Shown in pieces: positions 24,461 to 33,740 of a stretch of 53,131 nt of DNA; position 1 is the stretch's first letter, and each line of letters begins with the position of its first letter. The position numbers were made by a program, and so were the translations under genes. The notes beneath the pieces were generated by a model. The model was not told the origin of the DNA and did no database searches. It saw nothing but the letters and a program-made list of their open reading frames with translations. The DNA is taken from NCBI GenBank assembly GCA_964611645.1, contig CAZTAO010000033.1, positions 1 through 53,131 of the forward strand, written 5' to 3'. Source of the DNA: CAZTAO01 sp964611645 (GTDB lineage Bacteria; Armatimonadota; UBA5829).

Positions 24461-25693
24461 ATGAAGGAACTGACCCGACTGGCCAAAGACCATCTGCGCG
24501 AACTCGGAGCATTCTACAGAAAGCACCTGCTCCAGGACGTGATGCCTTTCTGGGAGACTCGCACCAAAGACACCGAATGCGGCGGTTTCCTGACTTGCTT
24601 CGACAGGATGGGAAACATCACCGACACGACGAAGTATATGTGGTTCCAGGGGCGGGAGATGTGGATGTTTCCCGCGCTCTACAACTTCGTGGAGAAGCGC
24701 CCAGTCTGGCTGGAACTGGCAAAGCATGGACGCGAGTTCGCAGTCAAGCATGCTTACGCGGGCGATGGACGCTGGAATTACCAGTTGGACCGCTGTGGGA
24801 ACGTGCAAAAAGGCACAATCTCCATCTACACAGACCACTTCATCATATCCGGTCTCTGCGAACTTGCCGTGGCGACGGGCTCAGATGAGGACCTGAAGCT
24901 GATCAAGGAAACATACGACGCTATCGAACGCAATGTGTACGACTTGGACTTCAAAGACATCTACCACGGCACGTGGAATCCCAAGTTCAAGCGCCACGGT
25001 ATCTATATGATCACGGTTAGTGTGGCCGGCATAGCGGAGCGCGTGTTGGGTGCTCAGCGCACCAAGCCCCTGATAGACCACTGCCTCAATCAGCTTCTGA
25101 ACGTTTTTGCCAAGGACGAGTACCAGTTGCTTTTCGAGTCGGTCGGGCGGGACGACAGAGTGATCATGGATGACCCCGAAGGCCGGCTCATCAACCCTGG
25201 CCACACGCTCGAGTCGATGTGGTTCTGTATGGAAGAGGGGATCAAGCGGGGGGACCAGTCAGTTGTTGACCGCGCTATCCAGATCGCCGACTGGGCTTAC
25301 CAGGCAGGACATGACAGAAGCTACGGCGGGATAGTCTCATACATCGACGCGAACGGCAAAGAGCCTGTGCAGACCGACTGGCACAAAGCTGTCGGCGCAA
25401 TGTGGCACGACAAGGTCTGGTGGGTCCATAGCGAGGCCCTATACGCTCTTGCGCTTGCTGCCGTGCAGAAGGATAGCCCTGAGTGGTTCCAGAGGTTCAT
25501 CGATCTGCATGAGTGGTGCCAGAGGTTCTTCTATGACCCGGAGTACGGAGAGTGGTATTCAGAGGTCTACCGAGACGGCAAGCCCAAGAACACCGACAAA
25601 GGCAATATGTGGAAAGCTGCGTACCACCTGCCGCGGGCGCTCATGAAGACAATGCTCCTGCTCGAAGGCGCTAGCGGTCGCGCGCAGGGCTGA
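24461..25693 (+). CDS. AGE-family sugar epimerase/isomerase (N-acylglucosamine 2-epimerase-like)
   Basis: A 410-residue (alpha/alpha)6-barrel enzyme that interconverts the C2 configuration of N-acetylglucosamine, glucose/mannose or cellobiose-type sugars. Seen: NPGHTLESMWFCMEEG, equivalent to the conserved His-Glu-Trp helix; RHGIYMITVSVAGIAERV; and VWWVHSEALYALALA with the second conserved His. ATG 24461 is six bases from GGAGGT (24449-24454). It begins 36 bases after the DAHP synthase stop and may be on the same transcript, though no pathway link is evident; it could instead serve sugar catabolism together with region 1. Whether it acts on acylated or free sugar cannot be decided here. Confidence 0.88.
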   Translation: MKELTRLAKDHLRELGAFYRKHLLQDVMPFWETRTKDTECGGFLTCFDRMGNITDTTKYMWFQGREMWMFPALYNFVEKRPVWLELAKHGREFAVKHAYAGDGRWNYQLDRCGNVQKGTISIYTDHFIISGLCELAVATGSDEDLKLIKETYDAIERNVYDLDFKDIYHGTWNPKFKRHGIYMITVSVAGIAERVLGAQRTKPLIDHCLNQLLNVFAKDEYQLLFESVGRDDRVIMDDPEGRLINPGHTLESMWFCMEEGIKRGDQSVVDRAIQIADWAYQAGHDRSYGGIVSYIDANGKEPVQTDWHKAVGAMWHDKVWWVHSEALYALALAAVQKDSPEWFQRFIDLHEWCQRFFYDPEYGEWYSEVYRDGKPKNTDKGNMWKAAYHLPRALMKTMLLLEGASGRAQG

Positions 25694-25770
25694 CCAATTG
25701 GCGCTTGTCCGGGTGGATGCGATGCGCTGCTTTGGTGGTTACGGGATCGCTGAGGTTAGGCTGGTTCTTG

Positions 25771-27684
25771 TCAGACTTCGCAGGTTTCACGGCTGGCGGC
25801 AAAATGAGGCAGGACCCGGCTGAAGAGATCAAGAACGCCTTCGGGGTCGTGTTCGCCCACCAGTTCATATAGACAGGAGATGAGTTCCGACATCTCGGCG
25901 CTTCCATAGACCGGCCTGCCGTGTACTCTTGAGAGGCATTCCCACTCTGTGTGCTCAATATCCTCGTCGGTGTTGGTCAGCGTTTCGTGGATCTTCTCCC
26001 CCGGCCGGATGCCACTGAAAGATATCTTGATATCCACGTCCGGCTCATAGCCATAGAGCCGGATCATGTCCTGAGCCAAGTCGAGAATGCGCACCGGTTT
26101 GCCCATGTCCAGGAGATAGACTTCGCCGCTTTGGCCCACGGATCCGGCCTGGATTACCAAGCGGACTGCTTCAGGGATAGTCATAAAGTACCGGGTCATG
26201 TCCGGATGGGTCACAGTGACCGGACCGCCATTACGTATCTGTTCGTTGAATACTGGAATCACGCTGCCTCTGCTGCCCAGGACATTGCCGAACCGGACAC
26301 ACAGGTACTTCGTATTCGGGTTTGCGGCTGCGGTAGACCGGACAACCTGCTCGCAGAGGGCTTTGGTAGCTCCCATGACACAGATCGGGTCCGCCGCCTT
26401 GTCGGTCGATATTAGCACCATCCGTTCCACGCCGACCTTCGCGCAGGCCCTGGCAACATTTGATGTTCCGAGCACGTTGTTCTGGACGGCCTCGACTATA
26501 TTCTGTTCCATCAGGGCCAGGTGCTTGTGGGCGGCGGCATGAAACACAATCTCGGGTTTGTATGTTGTGAACACGTGGCTGATCACGGTCGGATCCGTAA
26601 CAGAGGCGATCATAGGATGGATGTTGCCACTGAACTCGGGGTATTTCCGTTTCAGCTCTTGCAGGATAGTAAAAATGGAGTTCTCGCCGTGGCCGAGCAG
26701 GATCAACTCCGAAGGCCCGAGTTTCATTACCTGTCGGCATATCTCGCTGCCTATCGAGCCTCCAGCGCCTGTGACCAGCACTCTCTTCCCGGTTATATAC
26801 CCACCGAACGGACCGAGGTCCAGCTTGTGCGAAGGTCTGCGCAGGAAGTCCTCAACCTGGATATCCTCAAGCCTTAGGTGCGCGGGCTTGCTGAGCTGAT
26901 CAGCCATATCAGATATTACTTTAACCGGTATCTGCCGCTTCCTGCACTCAAGGGCGAGAGCCTTTATGTCTTCGCCGCTTGCGGCATCCGACAGCACGAA
27001 CATTACTTCGTCGACAGCGCCTCTTTCTAGGAAGTCGTAGAGCATCTCCGTGGGGCCCAGGACCGGGACGCTGCCGTAGTAGACGCCCGTCTTGCCGGGA
27101 GTATCGTCGAGCAGCCCTAGTACGCTGTAGTGCTGCAAACTGGGGTCTTCTCGGATCTCACGAGCGAGGTGCGCTCCTTGCTCGCTGTTTCCCACAATCA
27201 GGGTGCGCTTGGCAGGTTTCGTGGAGTCTTCGCCACTTGGGGTACGGTTGGCCAGGCGATCTGCAATGAGGCGAAGCGCCACACGGAATCCACCAACCAG
27301 AACGATGGTAAATACGAGGAAGATGCCCAGGACGGAACGAGGTAAAGGAAAGCCGTCCATCAGCCGCTGGATACCGACTACGAACGGTATCCCGCAGAGG
27401 GTTGCCAGAACGACTGAACGGCTTGTCTCAAGGCCGGAATAGCGCAAGTCGTAGCGATACAGACGGAATGCGGTGAAGAGCATCGCATACATGACTGCTA
27501 TTGCCGCAGTGCTGGCTGGACGCTCTCCAACCACGCGGAAGATGGCGTCGATAAGCGCCCACTGATCATGGCGCATCCACAAAGCCAACACCATCGACAT
27601 AACCACTAACGCTGCGTCAATGGGCGCCAGCTCTACTCTTCCTACCGCGTGCCTGATTCGCCACTTCAAAGCGTTACCTGCCAT
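25771..27684 (-). CDS. Membrane-bound nucleotide-sugar 4,6-dehydratase (PglF/WbpM/CapD family)
   Basis: A 637-residue inner-membrane enzyme that probably removes water from UDP-GlcNAc to give a 4-keto-6-deoxy sugar, the precursor of N-acetylated di- or monoamino sugars. Four hydrophobic segments occupy about 1-125. A first Rossmann-like domain (LIVGNSEQGAHLAREI) covers about 140-280. The catalytic NAD-binding domain starts with TGAGGSIGSEICRQ (about 304), and the active site is STDKAADPICVMGATK, with Met in place of the usual SDR Tyr, characteristic of this family. It lies 82 bases downstream of the Wzc-like gene on the same strand and is probably co-transcribed with it. The C-terminal 100 residues match the family's usual extension. 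Confidence 0.92.
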   Translation of the reverse strand: MAGNALKWRIRHAVGRVELAPIDAALVVMSMVLALWMRHDQWALIDAIFRVVGERPASTAAIAVMYAMLFTAFRLYRYDLRYSGLETSRSVVLATLCGIPFVVGIQRLMDGFPLPRSVLGIFLVFTIVLVGGFRVALRLIADRLANRTPSGEDSTKPAKRTLIVGNSEQGAHLAREIREDPSLQHYSVLGLLDDTPGKTGVYYGSVPVLGPTEMLYDFLERGAVDEVMFVLSDAASGEDIKALALECRKRQIPVKVISDMADQLSKPAHLRLEDIQVEDFLRRPSHKLDLGPFGGYITGKRVLVTGAGGSIGSEICRQVMKLGPSELILLGHGENSIFTILQELKRKYPEFSGNIHPMIASVTDPTVISHVFTTYKPEIVFHAAAHKHLALMEQNIVEAVQNNVLGTSNVARACAKVGVERMVLISTDKAADPICVMGATKALCEQVVRSTAAANPNTKYLCVRFGNVLGSRGSVIPVFNEQIRNGGPVTVTHPDMTRYFMTIPEAVRLVIQAGSVGQSGEVYLLDMGKPVRILDLAQDMIRLYGYEPDVDIKISFSGIRPGEKIHETLTNTDEDIEHTEWECLSRVHGRPVYGSAEMSELISCLYELVGEHDPEGVLDLFSRVLPHFAASRETCEV

Positions 27685-27766
27685 CCCCTTACTTCTGAGC
27701 AGCCGACATCGCTTGCATTGGGTTCAGGTCTATCGCGAATCGGCCTATCTAGCTCCCAGCGTCCCA

Positions 27767-29944
27767 CTAATGCCGTCGGGACTTCCGTCCGCCCTTCTTA
27801 CCGCCCTGTTTACTAGCTGTGTCCTCATCGTAGTCATAGTAATAGTAGTAGTAAGAGTAGTAGTAGCCGTAACCACGACGTTTGATGTCAAGCCTGTTAA
27901 GCACGAAACCAATTAGTGGAGCGTCTACCTGTCTGAGAGTGTGCATCGTTATGTAAAGGTTGGGTCTGAGTGTGACATTCATGGAGACGACCAGCAGCAC
28001 GGCATCGACTGCAGTTGATATGACCTGCATGTCGCTCAAACCGGCGCACGGTGGGCAGTCCAGGATCACAATGTCGTACAACTCCGCCAACTGGCTGAGT
28101 GTATTGCGGCAGTGTTGTGAGTTCAGGAACTCAGTCGGGTTGGGAGGGAGTGGGCCGGAGGGCAGGACGAAGACATTCTCAGTCTCAGATGCTACCACGG
28201 CCGTTTCCACGTTCGTTTGCCCCTTGACCAGCGTAGTGAAACCTATATCGCGGGACACTTTCATCCATCTGTGGATTGAAGGCCGCCTCAGGTCAGCGTC
28301 TACTATCAGCACTCGCTTACCGTCCATAGCCATCGCTATCGCGAGGTTGACCGATGTCGTAGACTTACCTTCCGATCTTCCCGGGCTGGTCACCGCAAGC
28401 AGCTTGAGAGGGCGGTCAATTGTAGTGAAGCTGATGTTGTTACGCAGTATCCTGAACGCTTCAAGGAATGCGCTGTTGTGCTCTAGCTCGCCTATCATCA
28501 GCCTGGTGCCTGGTTCCGCGTCCACGTTGGGGATTGCGCTCAGGGCGACCGAACCGGTCAGGTGCGCAACAGAAGTCTCGTCGCGGACCTTGGTGTCAAT
28601 GCTTTCCGCAGCATAGGCCACCGCCACTGCGGCCAACAGGCCGAGCAGTCCGAACAGCACATAGTTTCGTTTCTTATTGGGGTAGGATGGAACGCGCGGC
28701 ACTCGCGGCTCGGATATTATCATCGCGGTTGGCAAGACGGATTTCTCACTCACCAACAATGCGTAGTATCTGTCGGAGAGGGCTTCGAACGCCCGTTCGC
28801 GAGCCCTGACATCCTGCAACTGCTCGGCAAGACCACGCTGCTGCTCCGGCAAATCGTCCAGGGAGTTGCGGCGCTTGTTCATCAGGGTATCCATTACCTG
28901 CTTCCTTGCGCGCGCTACCTCATAGCTGGCCAGGGAGGCGATGTACTGGTCAGCAGTAGGATTCCTAACCTGAGTCTTCGAGGCGGCTATCGTTCTTCCG
29001 ACGCCGCGCAGTCTCATCTCGGCCTCGGCAATCTCTGCCTCGACTTTCTTGACCGTGCGGTCCGTCGGCTCATATTCCTGGATTAACTGCGCTCGCTTCT
29101 CTTGCAGTTTCCGGATCGACTCCAACTCAGCCTGAAACAACGGATTCTGCTGAAAAGTAGTGCTGGATAGCACCAAATCACCTTGAGCGCTCAACTTGTT
29201 CTTGTAGAATTCAACCTGTTTCTCGACGGAGCCAAGCTCAACCGAGCCTCTGTCAGCGTCAGCCTCCAGGTCGGCTACCTGCTTAGTTGCTTGGGCGACC
29301 TGTTCATCTATCGTAAATAGACCGGTCTTTCTCTTGTATGCAGCCAGGGATTCATTGGCATCGCGCAGACCCTGCCGGACAGACTTGAGTTCCTGCTCCA
29401 CATACTCTCTGGCTTGCTTGGTCGCTTGAGAACTGGCTTCTTTGTCACGCTCTTGGTAGGCCTCAGCAATGGCGCTCGCAAATTCCTTGGCTACTTCAGG
29501 GTCGTAGGCGCTGGCGGTGACGGTGATGAGGTCGGATTCCTTCTTCGAGGCAACAGCCGCTCCCAGGGCCTGTTTTCGCATCGCTTCCGGTTGAAGTTTC
29601 TCCAGGGCAGCCTCTCGAAGGTCACTGCTTTCCAGTATTCCTATCTGAGTCTCGATAGACTTGCTTCTAGTGAGCGCCTGCAAGTCTGCAATCAGACTCA
29701 GATCGCCGGCTTGGCTGTAAGTTTCGCTCGTCGCCACCACCATTGTAACTTCGCTCTGGTATATTGACCTCTTGCTGAGAGTGTACATCACTCCCAAAAC
29801 CAGTACCAGGCAGAATGTGAGCAACGCTATCCATCGTCGTCTGTAGGCTACGTCGAACACTCTCCCGAAGTCGAAAGGATTCTCCGGCTCGGAAGAGGCA
29901 AAGCTTGTCGGCTGTATAGCGGGATTGATCTCATCTGTACGCAT
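27767..29944 (-). CDS. Wzc-like polysaccharide co-polymerase and tyrosine autokinase (BY-kinase)
   Basis: Controls chain length and export of surface polysaccharide in the inner membrane. About 725 residues from ATG 29944. An N-terminal Wzz domain has a membrane segment (WIALLTFCLVLVLGVMYTL) and a second before the kinase (YVLFGLLGLLAAVAVAYA). Between them lies a long periplasmic coiled coil (about 130-390). The kinase has Walker A SPGRSEGKSTTS (about 519-530), Walker A' VLIVDADLRRP and Walker B VILDCPP. The tail is extreme, with ten tyrosines within RRGYGYYYSYYYYYYDYDED followed by a Lys/Arg-rich end; this is the autophosphorylation cluster. The open frame to 30112 is longer but lacks a better start. 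A promoter lies at 30104-30133. Confidence 0.93.
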   Translation of the reverse strand: MRTDEINPAIQPTSFASSEPENPFDFGRVFDVAYRRRWIALLTFCLVLVLGVMYTLSKRSIYQSEVTMVVATSETYSQAGDLSLIADLQALTRSKSIETQIGILESSDLREAALEKLQPEAMRKQALGAAVASKKESDLITVTASAYDPEVAKEFASAIAEAYQERDKEASSQATKQAREYVEQELKSVRQGLRDANESLAAYKRKTGLFTIDEQVAQATKQVADLEADADRGSVELGSVEKQVEFYKNKLSAQGDLVLSSTTFQQNPLFQAELESIRKLQEKRAQLIQEYEPTDRTVKKVEAEIAEAEMRLRGVGRTIAASKTQVRNPTADQYIASLASYEVARARKQVMDTLMNKRRNSLDDLPEQQRGLAEQLQDVRARERAFEALSDRYYALLVSEKSVLPTAMIISEPRVPRVPSYPNKKRNYVLFGLLGLLAAVAVAYAAESIDTKVRDETSVAHLTGSVALSAIPNVDAEPGTRLMIGELEHNSAFLEAFRILRNNISFTTIDRPLKLLAVTSPGRSEGKSTTSVNLAIAMAMDGKRVLIVDADLRRPSIHRWMKVSRDIGFTTLVKGQTNVETAVVASETENVFVLPSGPLPPNPTEFLNSQHCRNTLSQLAELYDIVILDCPPCAGLSDMQVISTAVDAVLLVVSMNVTLRPNLYITMHTLRQVDAPLIGFVLNRLDIKRRGYGYYYSYYYYYYDYDEDTASKQGGKKGGRKSRRH

Positions 29945-30103
29945 TTGCTTTTGATCACCCTGATAATGAAAGTCGTTAGGTAGTCCAGAGTTGATGACCG
30001 GTGATTGCGGGGAATACGCATCTATCGGGCTCTGAGCGATATGGCGTATACCGCCGATCCTTGCGCTGAGTGTCCAGAGCACAAGACTTACTGTGTCAAG
30101 GTC

Positions 30104-30133
30104 ATTATACATTCATACCAAGCGTATAGTCAA
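30104..30133 (-). promoter_or_regulatory. Promoter for the Wzc-like and dehydratase genes
   Basis: On the minus strand TTGACT (30133-30128), an 18-base spacer and a perfect TATAAT (30109-30104). The predicted leader to the ATG at 29944 is about 155 nt. Confidence 0.65.
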
Positions 30134-30142
30134 CGCGCGCGC

Positions 30143-30172
30143 TTGCAAATAGGCTCCAATTATCGCTATAAT
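30143..30172 (+). promoter_or_regulatory. Promoter for the plus-strand polysaccharide gene run
   Basis: TTGCAA (30143-30148), an 18-base spacer and TATAAT (30167-30172), with the -35 only ten bases from the -35 of the opposing promoter. The leader to ATG 30305 is about 125 nt. Confidence 0.6.
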
Positions 30173-30304
30173 ATGTGCAGATTTGGAAGGGCACGATGGG
30201 GTATTGTGGCGTCTGTTCGCTACCTCATTACGTTGGCGTCTGCGGCTTACTGACACCGAACATGTGCGCTTTGATTGCCTTCTGCGGCACAAAACAGGGT
30301 ACAA

Positions 30305-31312
30305 ATGAGAATACTAGTCACCGGCGCAGCCGGTTTTATAGGTTTCCACACCAGCCAGGCACTTTTGGCGCGGGGTGACGAGGTAGTAGGTCTGGATAAC
30401 CTGAACTCCTACTACGATGTCCAACTCAAGAGAGACCGATTGGCAAGGCTGGAAAGGCACAACGGGTTCTCATTTCTGCACTGTGACATAGCAGATCGCC
30501 AAGCTATTGAAGCCATGTTCCGCGATTCCAAGCCACAGCGCGTCATCCATCTGGCAGCGCAGGCTGGGGTGCGGTATTCGTTGCAGAATCCTCACATATA
30601 CGCAGACACAAACCTGGTCGGCTTCGTCAACATCCTCGAGGGCTGCAGGCACAACGGCGTGGAGCATCTTGCCTATGCGTCTTCCAGCTCGGTCTATGGC
30701 TCAAACAAGTCGGTCCCATTCTCCGTGCACGACAATGTTGATCACCCGGTAAGCCTCTATGCGGCCACGAAGAAAGCCAACGAGTTGATGGCTCACACCT
30801 ACAGCCACCTCTACGGTATTCCGACCACGGGGCTAAGGTTCTTTACGGTCTACGGACCTTGGGGGAGGCCGGATATGGCGCTCTTCCTGTTTACCAAGGC
30901 GATTCTCGCGGACGAGCCTATAGACGTATACAACTATGGTAAGATGAAACGTGACTTCACGTACATAGCTGACATTGTGGAAGGTGTGGTGAGGGTGACC
31001 GACCGGGTCCCGCAGGCCAATCCCGAGTGGGACGCAGTGACCGCCGACCCGGGGACGAGCGCGGCTCCGTATCGAGTCTACAACATTGGTAACAACTCGC
31101 CTGTCGAGCTAATGCGGTTCATCGAAGTGCTGGAGAAGCGCCTGGGTAAGACGGCTGCCAAGAACATGCTTCCAATGCAGTTGGGCGATGTGCCCGAAAC
31201 TTGCGCTGACGTCGATGACCTGATGCGCGATACGGGATTTCGGCCTGCAACCCCGATTGAAACCGGCATCGGTGAGTTTGTAGACTGGTACAGGCTGTAC
31301 TACCATGTCTGA
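30305..31312 (+). CDS. NAD-dependent nucleotide-sugar epimerase (UDP-glucuronate 4-epimerase-like)
   Basis: A 335-residue extended SDR enzyme, probably converting UDP-glucuronate to UDP-galacturonate for the polysaccharide. Seen: TGAAGFIGFHTSQALLARGD at the N-terminus, LDNLNSYYDVQLKRDRL (typical of glucuronate 4-epimerases), the SSSSVYG Ser and the YAATKK Tyr/Lys pair, then RFFTVYGPWGRPDMALF, also typical of this subfamily. ATG 30305 rather than 30275 because the Rossmann strand begins at the second residue. It is the first gene after the plus-strand promoter. Substrate assignment rests on subfamily motifs; UDP-glucose 4-epimerase is less likely. Confidence 0.9.
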   Translation: MRILVTGAAGFIGFHTSQALLARGDEVVGLDNLNSYYDVQLKRDRLARLERHNGFSFLHCDIADRQAIEAMFRDSKPQRVIHLAAQAGVRYSLQNPHIYADTNLVGFVNILEGCRHNGVEHLAYASSSSVYGSNKSVPFSVHDNVDHPVSLYAATKKANELMAHTYSHLYGIPTTGLRFFTVYGPWGRPDMALFLFTKAILADEPIDVYNYGKMKRDFTYIADIVEGVVRVTDRVPQANPEWDAVTADPGTSAAPYRVYNIGNNSPVELMRFIEVLEKRLGKTAAKNMLPMQLGDVPETCADVDDLMRDTGFRPATPIETGIGEFVDWYRLYYHV

Positions 31313-31382
31313 TTCAGTATCCGCGAACCTGTCCCTCAGACTTGGCTGTCCGGTGATTGAAGCCGGATTGTGGTGGTTATAG

Positions 31383-32228
31383 ATGGCAAAGCAAGGCCTG
31401 GAATTCGTTATTGCCCCTCCGGGGCGTTTTGTATCGGTCAACTGGAGAGAGCTCTGGCGATATAGGGACCTCTTCCTTGTGCTCGCCTGGCGAGATATAT
31501 CGGTCAGGTACAAGCAGACGGCGCTGGGGATCGTGTGGGCGCTCTTTCAGCCCCTGATCACTATGGTCATATTCACGTTCATCTTCAACCGCATGGCAGG
31601 GATCAAGAGCGGTGACGACACTCCATACGCTATATTCCTCTACACCGGCCAACTGTTCTGGCTGTATTTCTCCGGGACCCTGACCAACGCGGCCAACTCG
31701 CTGATCTCGAATCAGGCCTTGGTGCAGAAAGTCTACTTTCCTCGGCTGGTATTGCCATCTACAGCCGCGACAACCGGACTGGTCGATTTTGGCGTAGCCT
31801 CAGTAATACTCATCGGACTCATGGTATACTACGGCTTCAGTCCGAGCGCCATAGCGCTGATCGTTGTGCCGTTGCTCATCCTGACTTCGGTGCTGTGTTC
31901 GTTGGGAATAGGAATGTTCCTCGCGGCTATCAACGTAAAATACAGGGATGTGCGCTATGCGCTCCCATTCTTCATACAGACTCTGATGTATGTTACTCCC
32001 GTGATCTATCCCGCCAGTATGTTGGATGGTCATCCTACGCTCAAGGTCCTGATGACGTGGTTGAACCCGATGTCCGGAGTCATAACCAACGCCCGCGCAA
32101 GCATTCTGGGACGGCTGCCGGTGGACTGGCAACTGATGGGCATATCGCTGCTGATGAGCCTGGTGTTCTTCATTTTGGGTCTTTACTACTTCCGGAACAC
32201 GGAAAGATACTTTGCCGATATTATCTAG
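31383..32228 (+). CDS. ABC-2 type polysaccharide export permease (Wzm/TagG/KpsM-like)
   Basis: A 281-residue inner-membrane protein forming the channel of a polysaccharide or teichoic-acid type ABC exporter. The N-terminus carries WRYRDLFLVLAWRDISVRYKQTALGIVWALFQPL, the amphipathic gate-helix region of this family, followed by about six membrane segments, e.g. MVIFTFIFNRM, ASVILIGLMVYYGF, LIVVPLLILTSVLCSLGIGMF and LMGISLLMSLVFFILGLYYF. The matching ATPase is probably the Wzt-like gene at 35458, unusually separated from it by two membrane-protein genes. No strong ribosome binding site is seen before ATG 31383. Confidence 0.93.
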   Translation: MAKQGLEFVIAPPGRFVSVNWRELWRYRDLFLVLAWRDISVRYKQTALGIVWALFQPLITMVIFTFIFNRMAGIKSGDDTPYAIFLYTGQLFWLYFSGTLTNAANSLISNQALVQKVYFPRLVLPSTAATTGLVDFGVASVILIGLMVYYGFSPSAIALIVVPLLILTSVLCSLGIGMFLAAINVKYRDVRYALPFFIQTLMYVTPVIYPASMLDGHPTLKVLMTWLNPMSGVITNARASILGRLPVDWQLMGISLLMSLVFFILGLYYFRNTERYFADII

Positions 32229-32324
32229 TCTTGATTCGTCCATGTCTGGAGATCAGTTGTGTCCGTGACACCTCAGTGATTTGTGGAATGCGGTTCTAGA
32301 AAGAGCGGAGGAAGGGTGTAGTCT

Positions 32325-33692
32325 GTGCCAGTTCTGTTTCTTGCCTATATAGCTATCGCCTATGCCGCGTTTCGACATCCGTACGTCGTGCTGATATGCC
32401 TCATATTGGCGTCTCGATTTGGGGATAGTTTTGGCTTGGGCAGCTTTCTCGCCAGGAGCATGTTCGCCTACCACGATGTGGCTCTCGCTTCACTGACTAT
32501 ACTTGCCTCCATTGTGTGCACCTATTCATTCTTCAAGCGTGAGAAATGCCTTGGACTCAACCCGCGCAGGTGTGCGCTCTTAATAGGCGCGGCATATTTC
32601 TTCTGTCTGTGGATATTCCTGTCATCTATCCTTCAATCGAGGCCCTATGGGAACTCCTACACTCAGGTACTGTTGTGCCAGGCATACGCTATTCCTATCG
32701 TGGTGAGATACTCGCAGAGTCGCAAGTTTCGGATTGCCCTGATGGCGTGCGTATTCGCGCAATTGCTCGTGGCTGCGACGATGCTGCTGTTTCCTTCATC
32801 GCCATTAGGGATCATGGCAACCGCAAGGTATAAGGATATCACTGTCGCCCCATACGAACAGTTCGAGGGGTTGGCGCGTTACTATGGTTCTCGAAAACTG
32901 GCTGCGCAGTTCTTCAACTCTAACTCGTACGGATTCTACGCAACCTCATCAATAGTAATGTCATTCGCTGTCCTCAACATGATCAAGAGACGCGTGCTGG
33001 CGATCCCCGTCTTCGTGGCTATGCTAGGACTCGCGTTGTTCGCTCAGGTCTCGACTATGGCTCGAGGCTGTCTTTGGGGCCTGTTTTTCGGCTGTGTCCT
33101 GGGGCTGTTTGCGTGGTTGCGGCTGGCCCGGTTCAAGGTTGTGCCGTTGTTTGGAGTGGCTGCGTTTGGATTCCTGCTTCTAATGGGCGCCGGCCTTGTG
33201 GCTCGCGACTCCGAACTCAGATCTGCGCTCTTTCCTGACGTGCAGAGCCGCGATGTGGTCAACAGAACAGGCGCGGTGGGTGAAGCTATCGGCCTTATAG
33301 AGGCTGATCCGCTGTTAGGCAACGGTGACCCGGAGGCTATCGGACTTATCGCTCACGTCACGCCGTTCTTTTTCGCCGAGGTGTATGGAATTCCCGCGAG
33401 TCTCACTCCGCTCTTGATGATGGTGTTGGTTGCCGCTACCTATCTTGTTGTTATAGCGCGCAGAAGGCGTGATCTCTTTCCGCCGGATGCGCGCGTTCCA
33501 TATCTGCTCGATTTTGTGGCGGGTATGGTAGGGATGGGGATGTGGATGTCGAACGGCTCGGGGGGAATGCTGAACTGGATCATCATCACGCTGGCAATTG
33601 TTCCGTGGCTGAGAGTGCCATCTCAGAAAAGCGCCTGGTTCAGAGAGCCACAGCAGGTTCGGCTGAATGGCCCTCGTGTGCGGCCCACATGA
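32325..33692 (+). CDS. Polytopic membrane protein, O-antigen polymerase/ligase-like
   Basis: About 455 residues with 10-12 predicted membrane segments. It contains the paired Arg-rich cytoplasmic turns and a periplasmic loop (about 290-340, with GLVARDSELRSALF and IGLIEADPLLGNGDPEAIG) reminiscent of Wzy polymerases and WaaL-type ligases, in which a segment like PLLGNG follows the conserved loop. The start is GTG 32325, after GGAGGAAGGG. If a Wzy-type polymerase, it would pair with the Wzc-like protein; if a ligase, it would attach the exported glycan. Sequence alone does not decide. It lies between the two ABC-exporter genes. Confidence 0.65.
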   Translation: MPVLFLAYIAIAYAAFRHPYVVLICLILASRFGDSFGLGSFLARSMFAYHDVALASLTILASIVCTYSFFKREKCLGLNPRRCALLIGAAYFFCLWIFLSSILQSRPYGNSYTQVLLCQAYAIPIVVRYSQSRKFRIALMACVFAQLLVAATMLLFPSSPLGIMATARYKDITVAPYEQFEGLARYYGSRKLAAQFFNSNSYGFYATSSIVMSFAVLNMIKRRVLAIPVFVAMLGLALFAQVSTMARGCLWGLFFGCVLGLFAWLRLARFKVVPLFGVAAFGFLLLMGAGLVARDSELRSALFPDVQSRDVVNRTGAVGEAIGLIEADPLLGNGDPEAIGLIAHVTPFFFAEVYGIPASLTPLLMMVLVAATYLVVIARRRRDLFPPDARVPYLLDFVAGMVGMGMWMSNGSGGMLNWIIITLAIVPWLRVPSQKSAWFREPQQVRLNGPRVRPT

Positions 33693-33740
33693 CGCGCTTG
33701 CGCTTCGGGCGCGATATCTGTATGGAAAGGAGGGGCGTTC

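Larger units (their letters stand above)
29945..30304. other. Divergent intergenic control region of the polysaccharide locus
   Basis: A 360-base region between the Wzc-like gene (minus) and the epimerase gene (plus). It holds two back-to-back promoters and leaders of about 150 and 130 nt. Short ORFs here lack coding support. No hairpin with a T-tract was seen. Confidence 0.55.

Noticed and set aside
26979..27442. Overlapping plus-strand frames opposite the PglF-like dehydratase
   Set aside because: They lie on the complementary strand of a gene with clear membrane and Rossmann domains and show no motifs of their own.
27820..27900. TAC/TAT-rich low-complexity run as a possible microsatellite or CRISPR-like repeat
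   Set aside because: It is in frame and encodes the tyrosine tail of the Wzc-like kinase, so coding function explains it.
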